64,000 bases of DNA from JAPHSX01 sp050298555 (GTDB lineage Bacteria > Pseudomonadota > Gammaproteobacteria > Thiohalomonadales > Thiohalomonadaceae): positions 98,692 to 162,691 of the forward strand of contig JBNKUL010000035.1 of assembly GCA_050298555.1 (NCBI GenBank), in the 5' to 3' direction. Position numbers and translations under genes: made by a program. The notes below the pieces were generated by a model. The model did no database searches, had not been told where the DNA came from, and saw only the letters and a program-made list of their open reading frames with translations. Each line of letters starts with the position of its first letter. Positions within the stretch are counted from its first letter, which is position 1. Shown piece after piece: positions 26,134-35,379 of the stretch.

Positions 26134-27777
26134 TTAGATACTGCCCGACTGTTTCTTTACATCCACATAGAGGGTGAGGCGATCGCCCGGCTGCAGGTAC
26201 TTCTTGCCGCGCAGCTTTTTGTTCCACTGCTTGAGGCTGTCGATGCTGACGCGAAAACGATCGGAGATGCGCGCCAGTGAGTCGCCGTTACGCACGGTGT
26301 AACCGATACGGCGACGGGTGCTCTGCTCGAAGGGGTGGACGAAATCGGCGGGATTGATGGCCGAGACCTTCTGCTGGTCGCGGGCCCAAATCACCAGCTT
26401 GCTGCCGGGGCGCAGGGGATCGCGTGGTGCCATGCCGTTCCACTTTGCCAGTTGGTTAACACCCACGCCGTATCTTTGCGCAATATCCCACAGGGTATCT
26501 CCCTTGCGAACCTGGTAATCGATACGCTTGCCCTGGCGCTTGCGCTCCTGGGTTTGCTTTAGGCGCTGGTTGGCACTGAGCTGATAGCGCGACAGGCTGG
26601 TGCGGGCCACCGGGATGATCAGGGTCTTGCCGGCACGGATGTTGTTACCCTTGATGCGGTTGACCTTGCGAATCAGGGCGGCGCTGGTGCGATAGTGCTC
26701 GGCGATGACGCCCAGTACCTCGCCCTGTTTGATCTTGTGGCGCTTCCAGCTAATGCGCTCGTTCTGCGGGTAGTCGTTGAGGGCCTGCTTGAACTGTTCG
26801 ACCTTATTGACCGGCACCAGCAGGCGGTGTGGGCCGTTGGGGTCCGTGGCCCAGCGGTTGAACCCCGGGTTGTAGCGATAGATCTGTTCCAGCGAGATGT
26901 CTGCCAGCTCGGCGGCCAGATCGAGGTCGATCTGCGAGCCGATATCGACGCTCTTGAGGTAGGGGGTATCCTCCACCGTGTCGAGTAGCACCCCGTAGGC
27001 CGGCGGGTTGGCGACGAGTGCGCTGATCGCCAGCAGCTTGGGCACGTAGCCCTCGGTCTCCTTGGGTAGGTCCAGCGACCAGTAGTCCGTGGGTTTACCG
27101 CGCTTCTTGTTGCGGCGAATGGCGCGTTTTACCGTGCCCTCACCGGAGTTGTAGGCGGCTAGGGCGTGCAGCCAGTCACCGTCGAAGTAACGGTGGAGGT
27201 ACTCCAGGTAGTCGAGGGCGGCACGGGTCGAGGCGGTAACATCGCGACGGCCGTCGTACCACCAGGTCTGGCGCAGGCCATAGCGTTTGCCGGTACCGGG
27301 CACGAACTGCCACAGCCCGGCGGCACGGCCGTGGGAGTAGGCGAAGGGCTGGTAGGCGCTCTCTACTACCGGTAGCAGGGCGATCTCCATCGGCATGCCG
27401 CGTTTCTCTACCTCCTCGACGATGAGATGGAGGTAGGGGGTGGCTCGCTGGGTCATGCGGTCGAGGTAGCTGCTGTGGCGCATGTACCAGTTAAGGTCGT
27501 TCTCGACTCGGCCATGGCGGTGTTCGCTGAGCTGGAAGCCGTCGCGCATGCGGCTCCACAGGTCACGTGGCTCATCGCAGCTATCGGCGAGCTGTTCCGG
27601 CTCTTTAGCTGGGGCAATAGTCTCGGGCTGGGCTTTGGGGGAGGCGACGTCATCATCGCCCCTCTGCTTCGTCAACTGGGAGGGGCAGCCGCTAAGCGTC
27701 AGGCTGAGCAGGGAGGCGAGCAATAAGGCGCCCCAGAAAGATTTTGTTCTTTGGACCATCCGCATATTATCCGCCAT
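26134..27777 (-). CDS. mltD: Membrane-bound lytic murein transglycosylase D
   Basis: Periplasmic peptidoglycan lyase anchored as a lipoprotein. The signal ends in a lipobox (LTLSGC). The Slt domain has VVESAYQPFAYSHGRAAGLWQF with the catalytic glutamate and the GLWQF signature. Three LysM repeats follow at the C-terminus, each with a GD or GE turn (KQGEVLGVIA, RKGDTLWDIA, RNGDSLARIS), which bind glycan. Several ATG codons occur at the beginning (27777, 27765, 27759); the most upstream ATG is given. It is next to gloB, as in E. coli, but both read leftward. Confidence 0.92.
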   Translation of the reverse strand: MADNMRMVQRTKSFWGALLLASLLSLTLSGCPSQLTKQRGDDDVASPKAQPETIAPAKEPEQLADSCDEPRDLWSRMRDGFQLSEHRHGRVENDLNWYMRHSSYLDRMTQRATPYLHLIVEEVEKRGMPMEIALLPVVESAYQPFAYSHGRAAGLWQFVPGTGKRYGLRQTWWYDGRRDVTASTRAALDYLEYLHRYFDGDWLHALAAYNSGEGTVKRAIRRNKKRGKPTDYWSLDLPKETEGYVPKLLAISALVANPPAYGVLLDTVEDTPYLKSVDIGSQIDLDLAAELADISLEQIYRYNPGFNRWATDPNGPHRLLVPVNKVEQFKQALNDYPQNERISWKRHKIKQGEVLGVIAEHYRTSAALIRKVNRIKGNNIRAGKTLIIPVARTSLSRYQLSANQRLKQTQERKRQGKRIDYQVRKGDTLWDIAQRYGVGVNQLAKWNGMAPRDPLRPGSKLVIWARDQQKVSAINPADFVHPFEQSTRRRIGYTVRNGDSLARISDRFRVSIDSLKQWNKKLRGKKYLQPGDRLTLYVDVKKQSGSI

Positions 27778-27826
27778 CGCAAGAAAGCACTTCAAGGGTC
27801 GATTTTCTATGGGATTAGTGGCGGAA

Positions 27827-28600
27827 TTAATCGAGTGAGTCTTTCCAGCGACGTACCACGGCGAAAACCTCGCTGGGCATGGTCAGCCCTTGACCGGCAA
27901 AGGCCTCGGCGGCAGCGGCCAGTGAGGGGATATGGCTGCGCAGGAAGGGGTTGGTCGCCTTCTCCTCTGCCAGTGTGGCGGGGACAGTGGCCTTGCCCTC
28001 GCGGCGTAGCGTAGCGACCTCGGCGGCACGGCGTGCGGTGTCGTGGTTGTTGGGTTCAGCCACCTGGGCAAACTTGAGGTTGGCCTGGGTGTATTCATGG
28101 GCACAGTAGACCAGGGTTTCATCGGGCAGGGCGCGCAGCTTTTCCAGTGAGCTGTACATCTGCTCCGCCGTGCCCTCGAACAGGCGGCCGCAGCCGACGG
28201 TGAAGAGCGTGTCGCCGCTGAACAGTGCGCCGTGGCCGTGGTAGCAGACGTGGCCGCGGGTGTGCCCGGGGGTGTCGAGTACCTGTAGGGTGAGGCCACA
28301 CCCGGCCAGTTGCACGTAATCACCCTCCCGCACAGGATGGGTGAGTGCGGGGATGCGCTCGCCGGCCGGGCCATAGACAGGACAACGGTAGCGCTCCACC
28401 AGCTCGGTGACACCACCGGTGTGGTCACCGTGGTGGTGGGTAATTAGGATGGCGGCGGCGTGCAGCCCCTCCTGCTCCAGGTAGTCGAATACCGGGTCGG
28501 CATCGCCTGGGTCCACAACTGCTACGCCGCTATCTCCTTCACAGCCGATGAGCCAGATATAATTGTCGTCGAAGGCGTTGAGCCGCTGGACTTTTATCAT
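27827..28600 (-). CDS. gloB: Hydroxyacylglutathione hydrolase (glyoxalase II)
   Basis: Metallo-beta-lactamase-fold thioesterase that releases D-lactate from S-lactoylglutathione. The metal motif THHHGDHTGG is intact, followed by the further histidines in TPGHTRGHVCYH and CAHEYTQANLKFA, typical of glyoxalase II. ATG at 28600 gives 257 residues, the normal length; a TTG upstream at 28609 is in frame. It is divergent from yafS, and the group gloB-yafS-rnhA-dnaQ is a conserved gammaproteobacterial order. Confidence 0.95.
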   Translation of the reverse strand: MIKVQRLNAFDDNYIWLIGCEGDSGVAVVDPGDADPVFDYLEQEGLHAAAILITHHHGDHTGGVTELVERYRCPVYGPAGERIPALTHPVREGDYVQLAGCGLTLQVLDTPGHTRGHVCYHGHGALFSGDTLFTVGCGRLFEGTAEQMYSSLEKLRALPDETLVYCAHEYTQANLKFAQVAEPNNHDTARRAAEVATLRREGKATVPATLAEEKATNPFLRSHIPSLAAAAEAFAGQGLTMPSEVFAVVRRWKDSLD

Positions 28601-28649
28601 TGGGTGCAACCTGTCAGGCTAGTAAACAATTGAGGCGACCATTATACAG

Positions 28650-29441
28650 ATGAAGCGACTTCTTAAAGCCTACCAGTGCGGCGATATATCTCACGCAAGG
28701 GGACAATTGCGCCGCTGGTATCAGGAACCCTTGGGCCATATGCTGCTGCAGAGCGAGCAGCAACTGATGGACCAGCTGCTACCGGGCCTGTTCGGTTACC
28801 ACCTTTTGCAGCTCGGTGATGTGGCCGGAGAGGGTTTGTTGGCAGGATCCAGAATCCCGCACCGTATGGTGATGGTGGAGGAGGGGGTTACCTCCCGGTC
28901 TAGTGGCCAACTGGACTACCTGCAGGGCAGTTTCAACCAGCTACCGCTGCAGAGCGACAGCCTTGACGTGGTGCTGTTGCCACATCTGCTGGAATATTCA
29001 GCCGATCCCCATCAGGTGCTGCGCGAGGTGGAACGGGTATTGATCCCCGAGGGGCACCTGGTTTTGCTCTGCTTCAACCCATGGGGGCTGTTTGGCCTGC
29101 GCCGTCTGCTGCAGGGCTGGCGTGACGAGGCCCCCTGGTCGGGCCACTTCTATACCCCGTTACGTCTCAAAGACTGGCTGAGTCTGCTCGGCTTTGATAC
29201 CGTGCTGCTGCGTCACCACTTCCATCGCCCACCGTTGCAGCATCAGCCGAGCATGGAGCGTCTTGGCCGCATGGAGGAGTGGGGGGCTCGCTACTGGGCC
29301 CCGCTGGGCGGGGCCTACCTGCTGGTGGCGAAGAAGCGGGTGGCGACGATGACACCGGTCAAGCCGCGTTGGCGTTCGACCCGACGCCTTATCAATGTGG
29401 GGCTTACCGAGCCGACGGCGCGAAGAGATAAACATGAGTGA
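28650..29441 (+). CDS. yafS: SAM-dependent methyltransferase, YafS-like
   Basis: A 263-residue class I methyltransferase-like protein. The core has LLQLGD (the glycine-poor motif I), then LPLQSDSLDVVLLPHLLEYSADPHQVLREVERVLIPEGHLVL, the typical methyltransferase-11 post-motif region. It carries a basic C-terminal extension. The gene is where yafS sits in E. coli, divergent from gloB and overlapping rnhA by 8 bases. The methyl acceptor is not known. Confidence 0.8.
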   Translation: MKRLLKAYQCGDISHARGQLRRWYQEPLGHMLLQSEQQLMDQLLPGLFGYHLLQLGDVAGEGLLAGSRIPHRMVMVEEGVTSRSSGQLDYLQGSFNQLPLQSDSLDVVLLPHLLEYSADPHQVLREVERVLIPEGHLVLLCFNPWGLFGLRRLLQGWRDEAPWSGHFYTPLRLKDWLSLLGFDTVLLRHHFHRPPLQHQPSMERLGRMEEWGARYWAPLGGAYLLVAKKRVATMTPVKPRWRSTRRLINVGLTEPTARRDKHE

Positions 29442-29886
29442 TGTGAAAGCAAATACAGTTGAGATATTTACTGATGGCGCCTGCCGCGGCAACCCCGGTC
29501 CCGGTGGCTGGGGGGCTGTGTTGCGCTACAACGGCCACGAAAAAACCTTGCATGGCGGTGAGGCGCAGACCACCAATAACCGTATGGAGTTGATGGCCGC
29601 CATCGTCGCCCTGGAGAGCCTTACCCGACCCTGTGAGGTGGCCCTGACAACGGACTCGAAATATGTGATGCACGGCATTACCGAGTGGATGGCCAACTGG
29701 AAAAAACGAGGCTGGAAGACCGCGGCGAAAAACCCAGTGAAGAATGTCGACCTGTGGCAGCGCCTGGACCAGGCACTGGCACCCCACAATGTGAATTGGC
29801 ACTGGGTAAAGGGGCATAGCGGCCATCCGGAGAACGAGTTGGCCGACGAGCTGGCCAATCGCGGTATCGATGAGTTGCCGAAATAG
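29434..29886 (+). CDS. rnhA: Ribonuclease HI
   Basis: Endonuclease that removes RNA from RNA-DNA hybrids. The acidic active site is present: the first aspartate in IFTDGACRGNPGPGG, the glutamate in NNRMELMA, the aspartate in LTTDSKYV, and the last aspartate near HPENELADELAN. The start ATG 29434 yields 150 residues, the standard size. The start lies inside the end of yafS. Confidence 0.96.
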   Translation: MSDVKANTVEIFTDGACRGNPGPGGWGAVLRYNGHEKTLHGGEAQTTNNRMELMAAIVALESLTRPCEVALTTDSKYVMHGITEWMANWKKRGWKTAAKNPVKNVDLWQRLDQALAPHNVNWHWVKGHSGHPENELADELANRGIDELPK

Positions 29887-29957
29887 CGTTCTTTGCGATT
29901 AAGGCTCAACTATACTCACAAGATATATCGACAAATTTCCCGCAAGAGGATGGAGTA

Positions 29958-30149
29958 ATGAGAAGAGAGAGCGGCGCAACGATGACCGAGTATGTCCTGA
30001 TGGTGGCGTTAATCGCTATTGCACTGGTGGCAGCGGTCATCATCTTTGAGGGCGGGCTGAGCGGAAGTCTGGAAACGTCGGCCGACTGCCTTGATAGCCT
30101 GGGAAGTGCCGGCGCCGTTGACTGCCCTGGTACCGAGAATGGTGGCTAG
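29958..30149 (+). CDS. Flp-type prepilin, orphan copy (Flp2)
   Basis: A 63-residue type IVb pilin of the Flp family. The leader is short (MRRESG); the processing site is G before ATMTEYVLMVALIAIAL, with the glutamate at +5 and tyrosine at +6 that prepilin peptidase and assembly need. The mature part ends in a soluble tail with two cysteines. It is clearly related to the Flp1 pilin at 38838-39050 (same ESGATM-EY core) but is 9 kb away from the main tad locus and sits between rnhA and dnaQ, which are usually neighbours. A GAGGA ribosome site precedes it. Confidence 0.85.
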   Translation: MRRESGATMTEYVLMVALIAIALVAAVIIFEGGLSGSLETSADCLDSLGSAGAVDCPGTENGG

Positions 30150-30178
30150 TTCGTGCTAGAGCCTCAGAGAGAGAATTG

Positions 30179-30904
30179 ATGGATTCAACACGCAAGATAG
30201 TACTCGATACCGAGACCACCGGCCTGGAGCCGGCTAGCGGTCACCGTATCATCGAGATAGGTTGTGTCGAACTAATCAACCGCCGTCTCACCGGTAACAC
30301 CTACCACGTCTACCTGCAGCCGGATCGTGAAATCGATCAGGGTGCGATAGAGGTCCACGGCATTACCAATGAATTTCTCGCCGACAAGCCCCGTTTCACC
30401 GACGTGGTAGAAGACTTTGTCTCCTTTATTCGCGGCGCCGAACTGGTCATCCATAATGCCCCCTTTGACGTGGGCTTTATCAATGCCGAGCTGAAGCGGG
30501 CCAATTCGCCCCATGGGCAGGTAGCGGACTTCTGTACCGTGCTCGACACCCTGGTTATGGCGCGTCAGATGCATCCGGGGCAGAAGAACAACCTCGATGC
30601 CCTGTGCAAGCGCTACGGCATAAACAATGAGCACCGTGAGCTGCACGGGGCGTTGCTCGACTCCGAGATCCTCGCCGATGTTTATCTGGCGATGACGGGG
30701 GGACAGACTGCACTGTCACTTGGCGGTCATGATGAAGAGAAGGGCCAACTTCAGGGAAGCGTAATAAAGCGGCTGAGTACAGACCGTAAGCCACTACCTG
30801 TGATTCATGCGAATAACGAAGAGCTCGAACAGCACGATACGCTACTGGATCTCATCAGTAAAAAGAGCGGCGGAAGCTGTCTCTGGAAAGACGGTGTACA
30901 GTAA
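30179..30904 (+). CDS. dnaQ: DNA polymerase III epsilon subunit, proofreading exonuclease
   Basis: 3'-5' exonuclease of the replicative polymerase. The ExoI motif is VLDTETTGLEP, the ExoII region is LVIHNAPFDVGFIN, and ExoIII is HGALLDSEILADVYLAM, so all four acidic metal ligands are visible. A C-terminal tail of about 55 residues would carry the polymerase-binding segment. ATG 30179 (MDSTRKIVLD) is used; a TTG directly upstream is possible. It follows rnhA after the inserted flp gene. Confidence 0.95.
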   Translation: MDSTRKIVLDTETTGLEPASGHRIIEIGCVELINRRLTGNTYHVYLQPDREIDQGAIEVHGITNEFLADKPRFTDVVEDFVSFIRGAELVIHNAPFDVGFINAELKRANSPHGQVADFCTVLDTLVMARQMHPGQKNNLDALCKRYGINNEHRELHGALLDSEILADVYLAMTGGQTALSLGGHDEEKGQLQGSVIKRLSTDRKPLPVIHANNEELEQHDTLLDLISKKSGGSCLWKDGVQ

Positions 30905-30911
30905 CACTGAG

Positions 30912-31505
30912 TTACTCGCTATGGAGATCCTCAGCGGTACGTGTGGTGGAAAAATCAGGTAGCGTGATGCTGAATGAGGTGCCGAAGAATAGCAGTGGGT
31001 GCTGAACATCTCTGGCGGCAACGGTGATTGCCGGGACGCCGTAGGGGGCCTGGGGATCACCCACCTCCGTGCAGCTGTAGGTGATATCCACCTCGCCATC
31101 ACCTGCCAGGATTGAGCTTGCCGCATAGGCGTCTTCGTTATCCGCGTCGCGCAGCATCAGCTTGTTCATCTCCCGTACCATGTTGCACTGGCTGCTGGTG
31201 TCGGATAAATCGCACTCATCCACCGTGATGGTGAATGAGGTGGGGCCATCACTACAGTTCAGTGGTCCGCCATATGATGCACAGCTGGTTCCGGTTCCCT
31301 TATCCAATACATCGCAGGCCGGATCACTGACGATGGCATAGCGAACTCCAACTCGCGTTCCCTCCGCCAAACGTATGGCGTCAAAGATAATCAGTGCAAA
31401 CTCAATGATGCCCAGGATCAGCAGCAAATAAGTCATGAGAGTGATGGAGAACTCAACCAGGGCCGCGCCCCGCTGGCCTTTGCGTAACATACTCTTATAA
31501 GCCAA
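30912..31505 (-). CDS. TadE/TadF-like minor pilin
   Basis: Pseudopilin of the Flp pilus system. The N-terminus has a prepilin-type processing site (GQRG before AALVEFSI, glutamate at +5) and one hydrophobic helix (LMTYLLLILGIIEFALIIFDAI). The periplasmic part is about 150 residues with several cysteines. I take a TTG start at 31505, because a GAGGAGAG site lies at the right distance; it overlaps the preceding gene by 11 bases. An ATG at 31490 is the alternative. It is the last gene of the nhaD-tad block. Confidence 0.75.
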   Translation of the reverse strand: MAYKSMLRKGQRGAALVEFSITLMTYLLLILGIIEFALIIFDAIRLAEGTRVGVRYAIVSDPACDVLDKGTGTSCASYGGPLNCSDGPTSFTITVDECDLSDTSSQCNMVREMNKLMLRDADNEDAYAASSILAGDGEVDITYSCTEVGDPQAPYGVPAITVAARDVQHPLLFFGTSFSITLPDFSTTRTAEDLHSE

Positions 31506-32013
31506 TGTATCTCTCCTCAACTTCCGCATGGATATTGAAGGCGCCAAACTCATTATCACCAAAGGTGACGGGGACGAAGAGCGGCTCGAACGTGGCGTCG
31601 GCGATGATGCGGATTCTGCAGCCTATGACATCATCACCGAGATCCTTTTTAATGGGAGCAATGATATATACATCGCTCTCCTCTCCCGGAAGAGGCGGCG
31701 GATCACCTTCCTCTGCGGTACTGAAGGTCAGGTTCGGGAAAAGCGTAGCATTGGCCTGAATCAGCGCTGACGCTTGAGTTACGGCAGCGGAGTATCCATC
31801 CTGTGTCGTACAAGTTTCGGTGTCTACTATCTCACTGGTGCGTGCCATGTAACGCGAACCTGCGATGAGTGCCTTATACAGGGTGTTCTGATAATAGAGC
31901 GCCCGGCCTAGCTCGGTGACGCCATAGAGGATTAACAACAGCAGAGGCAATATGATGGCGAACTCCACCATTGCCGCTCCATGACTGCGCTTTGTATTCA
32001 TCGGATTATTCAT
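31495..32013 (-). CDS. tadE: TadE-like minor pilin
   Basis: Pseudopilin with the TadE-like signature: a short leader with SHG before AAMVEFAIILPLLLLILYGVTELGRALYY, including the glutamate at +5. TadE/TadF proteins are cut by the Tad prepilin peptidase and are needed for Flp pilus production. The 172-residue chain has two cysteines in the periplasmic part. It overlaps tadG by 8 bases and the next minor pilin by about 11, so the three are translated as a block. Confidence 0.82.
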   Translation of the reverse strand: MNNPMNTKRSHGAAMVEFAIILPLLLLILYGVTELGRALYYQNTLYKALIAGSRYMARTSEIVDTETCTTQDGYSAAVTQASALIQANATLFPNLTFSTAEEGDPPPLPGEESDVYIIAPIKKDLGDDVIGCRIRIIADATFEPLFVPVTFGDNEFGAFNIHAEVEERYIGL

Positions 32014-33700
32014 AGAGTTGGATCAGGTTGTGGATAACGATGTTTTCCTCTTCCTCTTGTACCACCGGACCGAGGTACTCCGCGATTAGCTGCGTTGGCG
32101 AGCCGGGACGGACATGTTGGGTGACGAAGAACTTGTGAAAGTCGCCGCCTTCGTCCGCTAGCGGATTAAAGGGTTTACGGTTATTGATCTCATCCTCGTA
32201 CTCAGCGCAGTTGAGGGCGCTGACAAACCAGACTCGGCGGTTGGGTTTGTCCCACTCGACGCGATTACCTGTCGGATAGCCCTGCTGATTCTCAGGATTG
32301 CCATCATAGTTTAGGCAGTGGGAATGACTTGGATGATCCCAAGCCAGATTACTTGGTCTCTGTAGACACTGCTCTTCAGGCGCAGTGGGTGTTTTTACAG
32401 CGACGTTCTGAGGGTATGGACCGATATTGTCCAGCTTCTCCTCTTCCCACAGATTGTGGTAAACCTCTGCCCAGTCATCGGGCGTGCCGGTTCCTGGTAC
32501 GCCATGCTGCTCCCAGTAGTAGGTCTGGAAGCGGGTGATGGGGAGGATGTCATCACCCGGTATGGGGTCTGTGTTGGTTGTTACCACGCCAGGGAGTGAC
32601 GGTATAGAGCCATGGTATTGGGTGAAATAGGTCTCCCTGTCCCAATTGCCATCACCAAAGCGGGCCGTTGAGTCGAATGAAGGGCTATCGGGATCGAGGA
32701 TATAGTCCCTCGGGTAGTCGACAATATCGGAGGAGGCGGGGTAATCGTCATCCGTGTAGTTGACGCCACCCACCTTGCCGTAGAGGCCGAGGCGGGTGTT
32801 GACCGCGTAGGCGGTGACCTGACGATCACCGGGCAGAGGCACCACCCAAGACGGGCTGCAACCAATATCCCTCTCCTGGGCAAGCTGTGATGCCAGCGCC
32901 TTATTGAGGTTGGCCACCGCACTACAGTCGGTGCCACTCTCATTACACTGTACCGGTTCCAGGAAGGCGAAGTCACCGGGCAGCCAGGTGGAACCGGGCC
33001 CCTGAGTTTTTAGCAGTATCTGCTTGCCGCGGTTTTCATCGATGAACCATCCTGCCGCCTCACAAATCATTAGCGGGGGCATATCACAGAGCGCACTGTC
33101 TGAATTCCCTGCCACGGCCGTTACCAGGGTTGTGCCCTGAGTGATGGGGTCACTGCCTGAGAACAGGGAGAGGGTCGGGGCGAAGTAGAAGTCAATGCCA
33201 AAGTCGTCGGTTTCGTCTGTAGTGAGGAGTGGATCCAGTCGAATTCTCACATATTGGGAATCTTCATCATCGTTTGCCAGGCACTTGCCGTCGTCCGTTA
33301 AGCCACCGGCACCACAGGGTGGTGTCGCTGAATCGTATTCACTCCCTATCCAGCTGTAGAAGACAAATGTGCTGGATGATTCGGTAGTGTTATCCGGGTT
33401 GGTAATGTAGTACTTGTTTAGGTGAGCCAGTAACTCCTTCTCATCGGACGATGAGAACGGGCCCTTGTGGGATAGGAGCTGTGTTGCAGCCTTGATTGCC
33501 CTGTCCCGGGCACCAAGCTTGCCATCCAGCTCATAGGCCGCAGCCAACGCAGCGCTGTCGGCCGCGTTTTGCATTTGCGTTCTCAATAGATAGAGCCGTC
33601 CGAAGTCGAGGACTAGCGCGGAGAATCCTAATAGGATGACAACAAAGAATAGAGTTAATACCAATATCGCACCTTGTTGGTGCCTTAGGCTGTTGTGCAT
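32006..33700 (-). CDS. tadG: TadG-like pilus assembly protein
   Basis: A large Flp-pilus-associated protein, 564 residues from ATG 33700 (GAGGGTGCAGTA precedes it). The N-terminus is the Tad-type segment QQGAILVLTLFFVVILLGFSALVLDFGRLYLLRTQMQNAADSAALAAA, of the TadE/G-like (DUF2134) kind: a membrane helix followed by the AADSAALAAA motif. It lacks the glutamate of a true prepilin site. The rest is a long, cysteine-containing extracytoplasmic region without a recognised domain. TadG-like proteins may anchor the pilus or secretion apparatus. Confidence 0.8.
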   Translation of the reverse strand: MHNSLRHQQGAILVLTLFFVVILLGFSALVLDFGRLYLLRTQMQNAADSAALAAAYELDGKLGARDRAIKAATQLLSHKGPFSSSDEKELLAHLNKYYITNPDNTTESSSTFVFYSWIGSEYDSATPPCGAGGLTDDGKCLANDDEDSQYVRIRLDPLLTTDETDDFGIDFYFAPTLSLFSGSDPITQGTTLVTAVAGNSDSALCDMPPLMICEAAGWFIDENRGKQILLKTQGPGSTWLPGDFAFLEPVQCNESGTDCSAVANLNKALASQLAQERDIGCSPSWVVPLPGDRQVTAYAVNTRLGLYGKVGGVNYTDDDYPASSDIVDYPRDYILDPDSPSFDSTARFGDGNWDRETYFTQYHGSIPSLPGVVTTNTDPIPGDDILPITRFQTYYWEQHGVPGTGTPDDWAEVYHNLWEEEKLDNIGPYPQNVAVKTPTAPEEQCLQRPSNLAWDHPSHSHCLNYDGNPENQQGYPTGNRVEWDKPNRRVWFVSALNCAEYEDEINNRKPFNPLADEGGDFHKFFVTQHVRPGSPTQLIAEYLGPVVQEEEENIVIHNLIQLYE

Positions 33701-33948
33701 TACTGCACCCTCTTGCGGATAAACATAATTATGGTTGGCATATAAGATGATAATAATCCTAATGTCGTACAACGTGTGTGACGATTGATACCGATATTCT
33801 AGACCTTTTTCGATTCATTGCCATGTGTTAACTGCTGCTGGTTTACTCGTTCGATTGGCCCGCGTTATATGTGAGTGAAATGCCAGTGAGGGTACCCATC
33901 TTGTTGACGACGATGACCTTTGTTAGGGGCGATCACAGCCTCAAGCCT
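33701..33948. other. nhaD-tadG intergenic region
   Basis: 248 bases between the ends of nhaD and the start of tadG, read leftward. It is AT-rich and probably holds the promoter of the minor pilin genes. I cannot define it. Confidence 0.35.
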
Positions 33949-35379
33949 TTAGCTGTTGAGTAGCAGATGGAGCCAGATGCTCAGGGCATAGCCTAGTCCG
34001 ATTGCCCAGCTCCACTTAAGGTGGGCAAAGAAGGTGTAGTGGCCGCGCGCGCTTCCCATGAGTGCCACCCCCGCTGCGGAGCCGATTGAGAGCAGTGAGC
34101 CGCCAACCCCTGCGGTGAGTGTGACGAGCAGCCACTGCTCGTGTCCCATCTCCGGCATCATGGTCAACACCGCGAACATGACCGGGATATTGTCGACGAT
34201 GGCCGAGAGGAGACCGACCAGCACGTTCGCCCAGGTGGGGCCGAGGTCAACGTACATGGCCTCCGAGGCCAGGCCGAGATAACCGATAGTGCCGAGACCG
34301 CCGACGCAGAGCACTACGCCGTAGAAGAACATCAGGGTGTCCCATTCGGCACGTGCTATCTGGGTGAAGATGTCGAATGGCTCGTCTCTCTCCTTGGCTA
34401 TTTCCATGCTGCTGGTCTCAGGGCCTTCGGTGTCCATCAGATTGTTGGCAACGGTGCTGCGGCGCAGGTAGTAGCCGTAAAATTTGAGTAGGCCCAGGCC
34501 GGTCATCATCCCCAGTACCGGTGGCAGGTGGAGGAAGTTGTGGCTGGAGACGGCCATGGCAATGGTGAGCAGAAACAGGCCGATAATGAAGAGACCGCCC
34601 CGCTTTATCCTGACCTCTTCATTAACTGTCTCGGGCTTCTCCCTGGGAATCACCAGGGACATGATGGCCGCCGGTACCAGCCAGTTAACGGTGGAGGGAA
34701 TGAACAGGGCGAAGAACTCATCGAACTGGACGATGCCCTTCTGCCACACCATCAGGGTAGTGATGTCGCCGAAGGGGCTAAAGGCGCCACCGGCGTTGGC
34801 GGCCACCACCACGTTGATGCAGGCGACGGCGATGAAGGCGCTGTTGCCGGCGCCCACGGCCAATACCACCGCGGCCATCAGCAGGGCGGTGGTGAGGTTG
34901 TCGGCGATGGGGGAGATGAAGAAGGCGAGACCGCCGGTAATCCAGAACACGGCGCGTAGGGTGAACCCTCGTGAGACCAGCCAGGCACGCAGGGCGTTGA
35001 ATACCTCCCGCTCCTCCATGGTATTGATGTAAGTCATCGCCGCTAGCAGGAAGAGGAATAACTCAGCATATTCAAGGATGTTGTGCCGAATCGCCGCGGA
35101 GGCGGTGTGTGTGTCGCCGTGCATGGCATAGGCGATACCAACCAGGGTCCAGATGATGCCCGCCGCAACAATTACCGGCTTGGACTTCCTTAGGTGAAGG
35201 AACTCCTCACCTATCACCATGGAGTAGGCAATGACGAAGACAATAATGGCGGTGACTCCGAACCAGGTAGAGGTGAGGTCGAGCGCATCGCCCATTGATG
35301 TCGCTGCGTTCGCAGGTATGGGCAGGGTGAATAGGGTTAGCATTAAAGCGGTGAGCGTCGGTATCTGGGTCATCCTCAT
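33949..35379 (-). CDS. nhaD: Na+/H+ antiporter NhaD
   Basis: Inner-membrane sodium-proton antiporter of the NhaD/IT superfamily. It has 476 residues and about 12 hydrophobic spans. A cleavable-looking N-terminal segment (LTALMLTLFTLPIPANAA) is typical of NhaD proteins of marine and alkaliphilic bacteria. The IT-family signatures are visible: SPIADNLTTALLMAAVV, ANAGGAFSPFGDITTLMVW and, in the second half, AIVDNIPVMFAVLTM. It points to a salty or alkaline habitat. The function is firm from the family; it has no obvious link with the downstream pilin genes. Confidence 0.93.
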   Translation of the reverse strand: MRMTQIPTLTALMLTLFTLPIPANAATSMGDALDLTSTWFGVTAIIVFVIAYSMVIGEEFLHLRKSKPVIVAAGIIWTLVGIAYAMHGDTHTASAAIRHNILEYAELFLFLLAAMTYINTMEEREVFNALRAWLVSRGFTLRAVFWITGGLAFFISPIADNLTTALLMAAVVLAVGAGNSAFIAVACINVVVAANAGGAFSPFGDITTLMVWQKGIVQFDEFFALFIPSTVNWLVPAAIMSLVIPREKPETVNEEVRIKRGGLFIIGLFLLTIAMAVSSHNFLHLPPVLGMMTGLGLLKFYGYYLRRSTVANNLMDTEGPETSSMEIAKERDEPFDIFTQIARAEWDTLMFFYGVVLCVGGLGTIGYLGLASEAMYVDLGPTWANVLVGLLSAIVDNIPVMFAVLTMMPEMGHEQWLLVTLTAGVGGSLLSIGSAAGVALMGSARGHYTFFAHLKWSWAIGLGYALSIWLHLLLNS

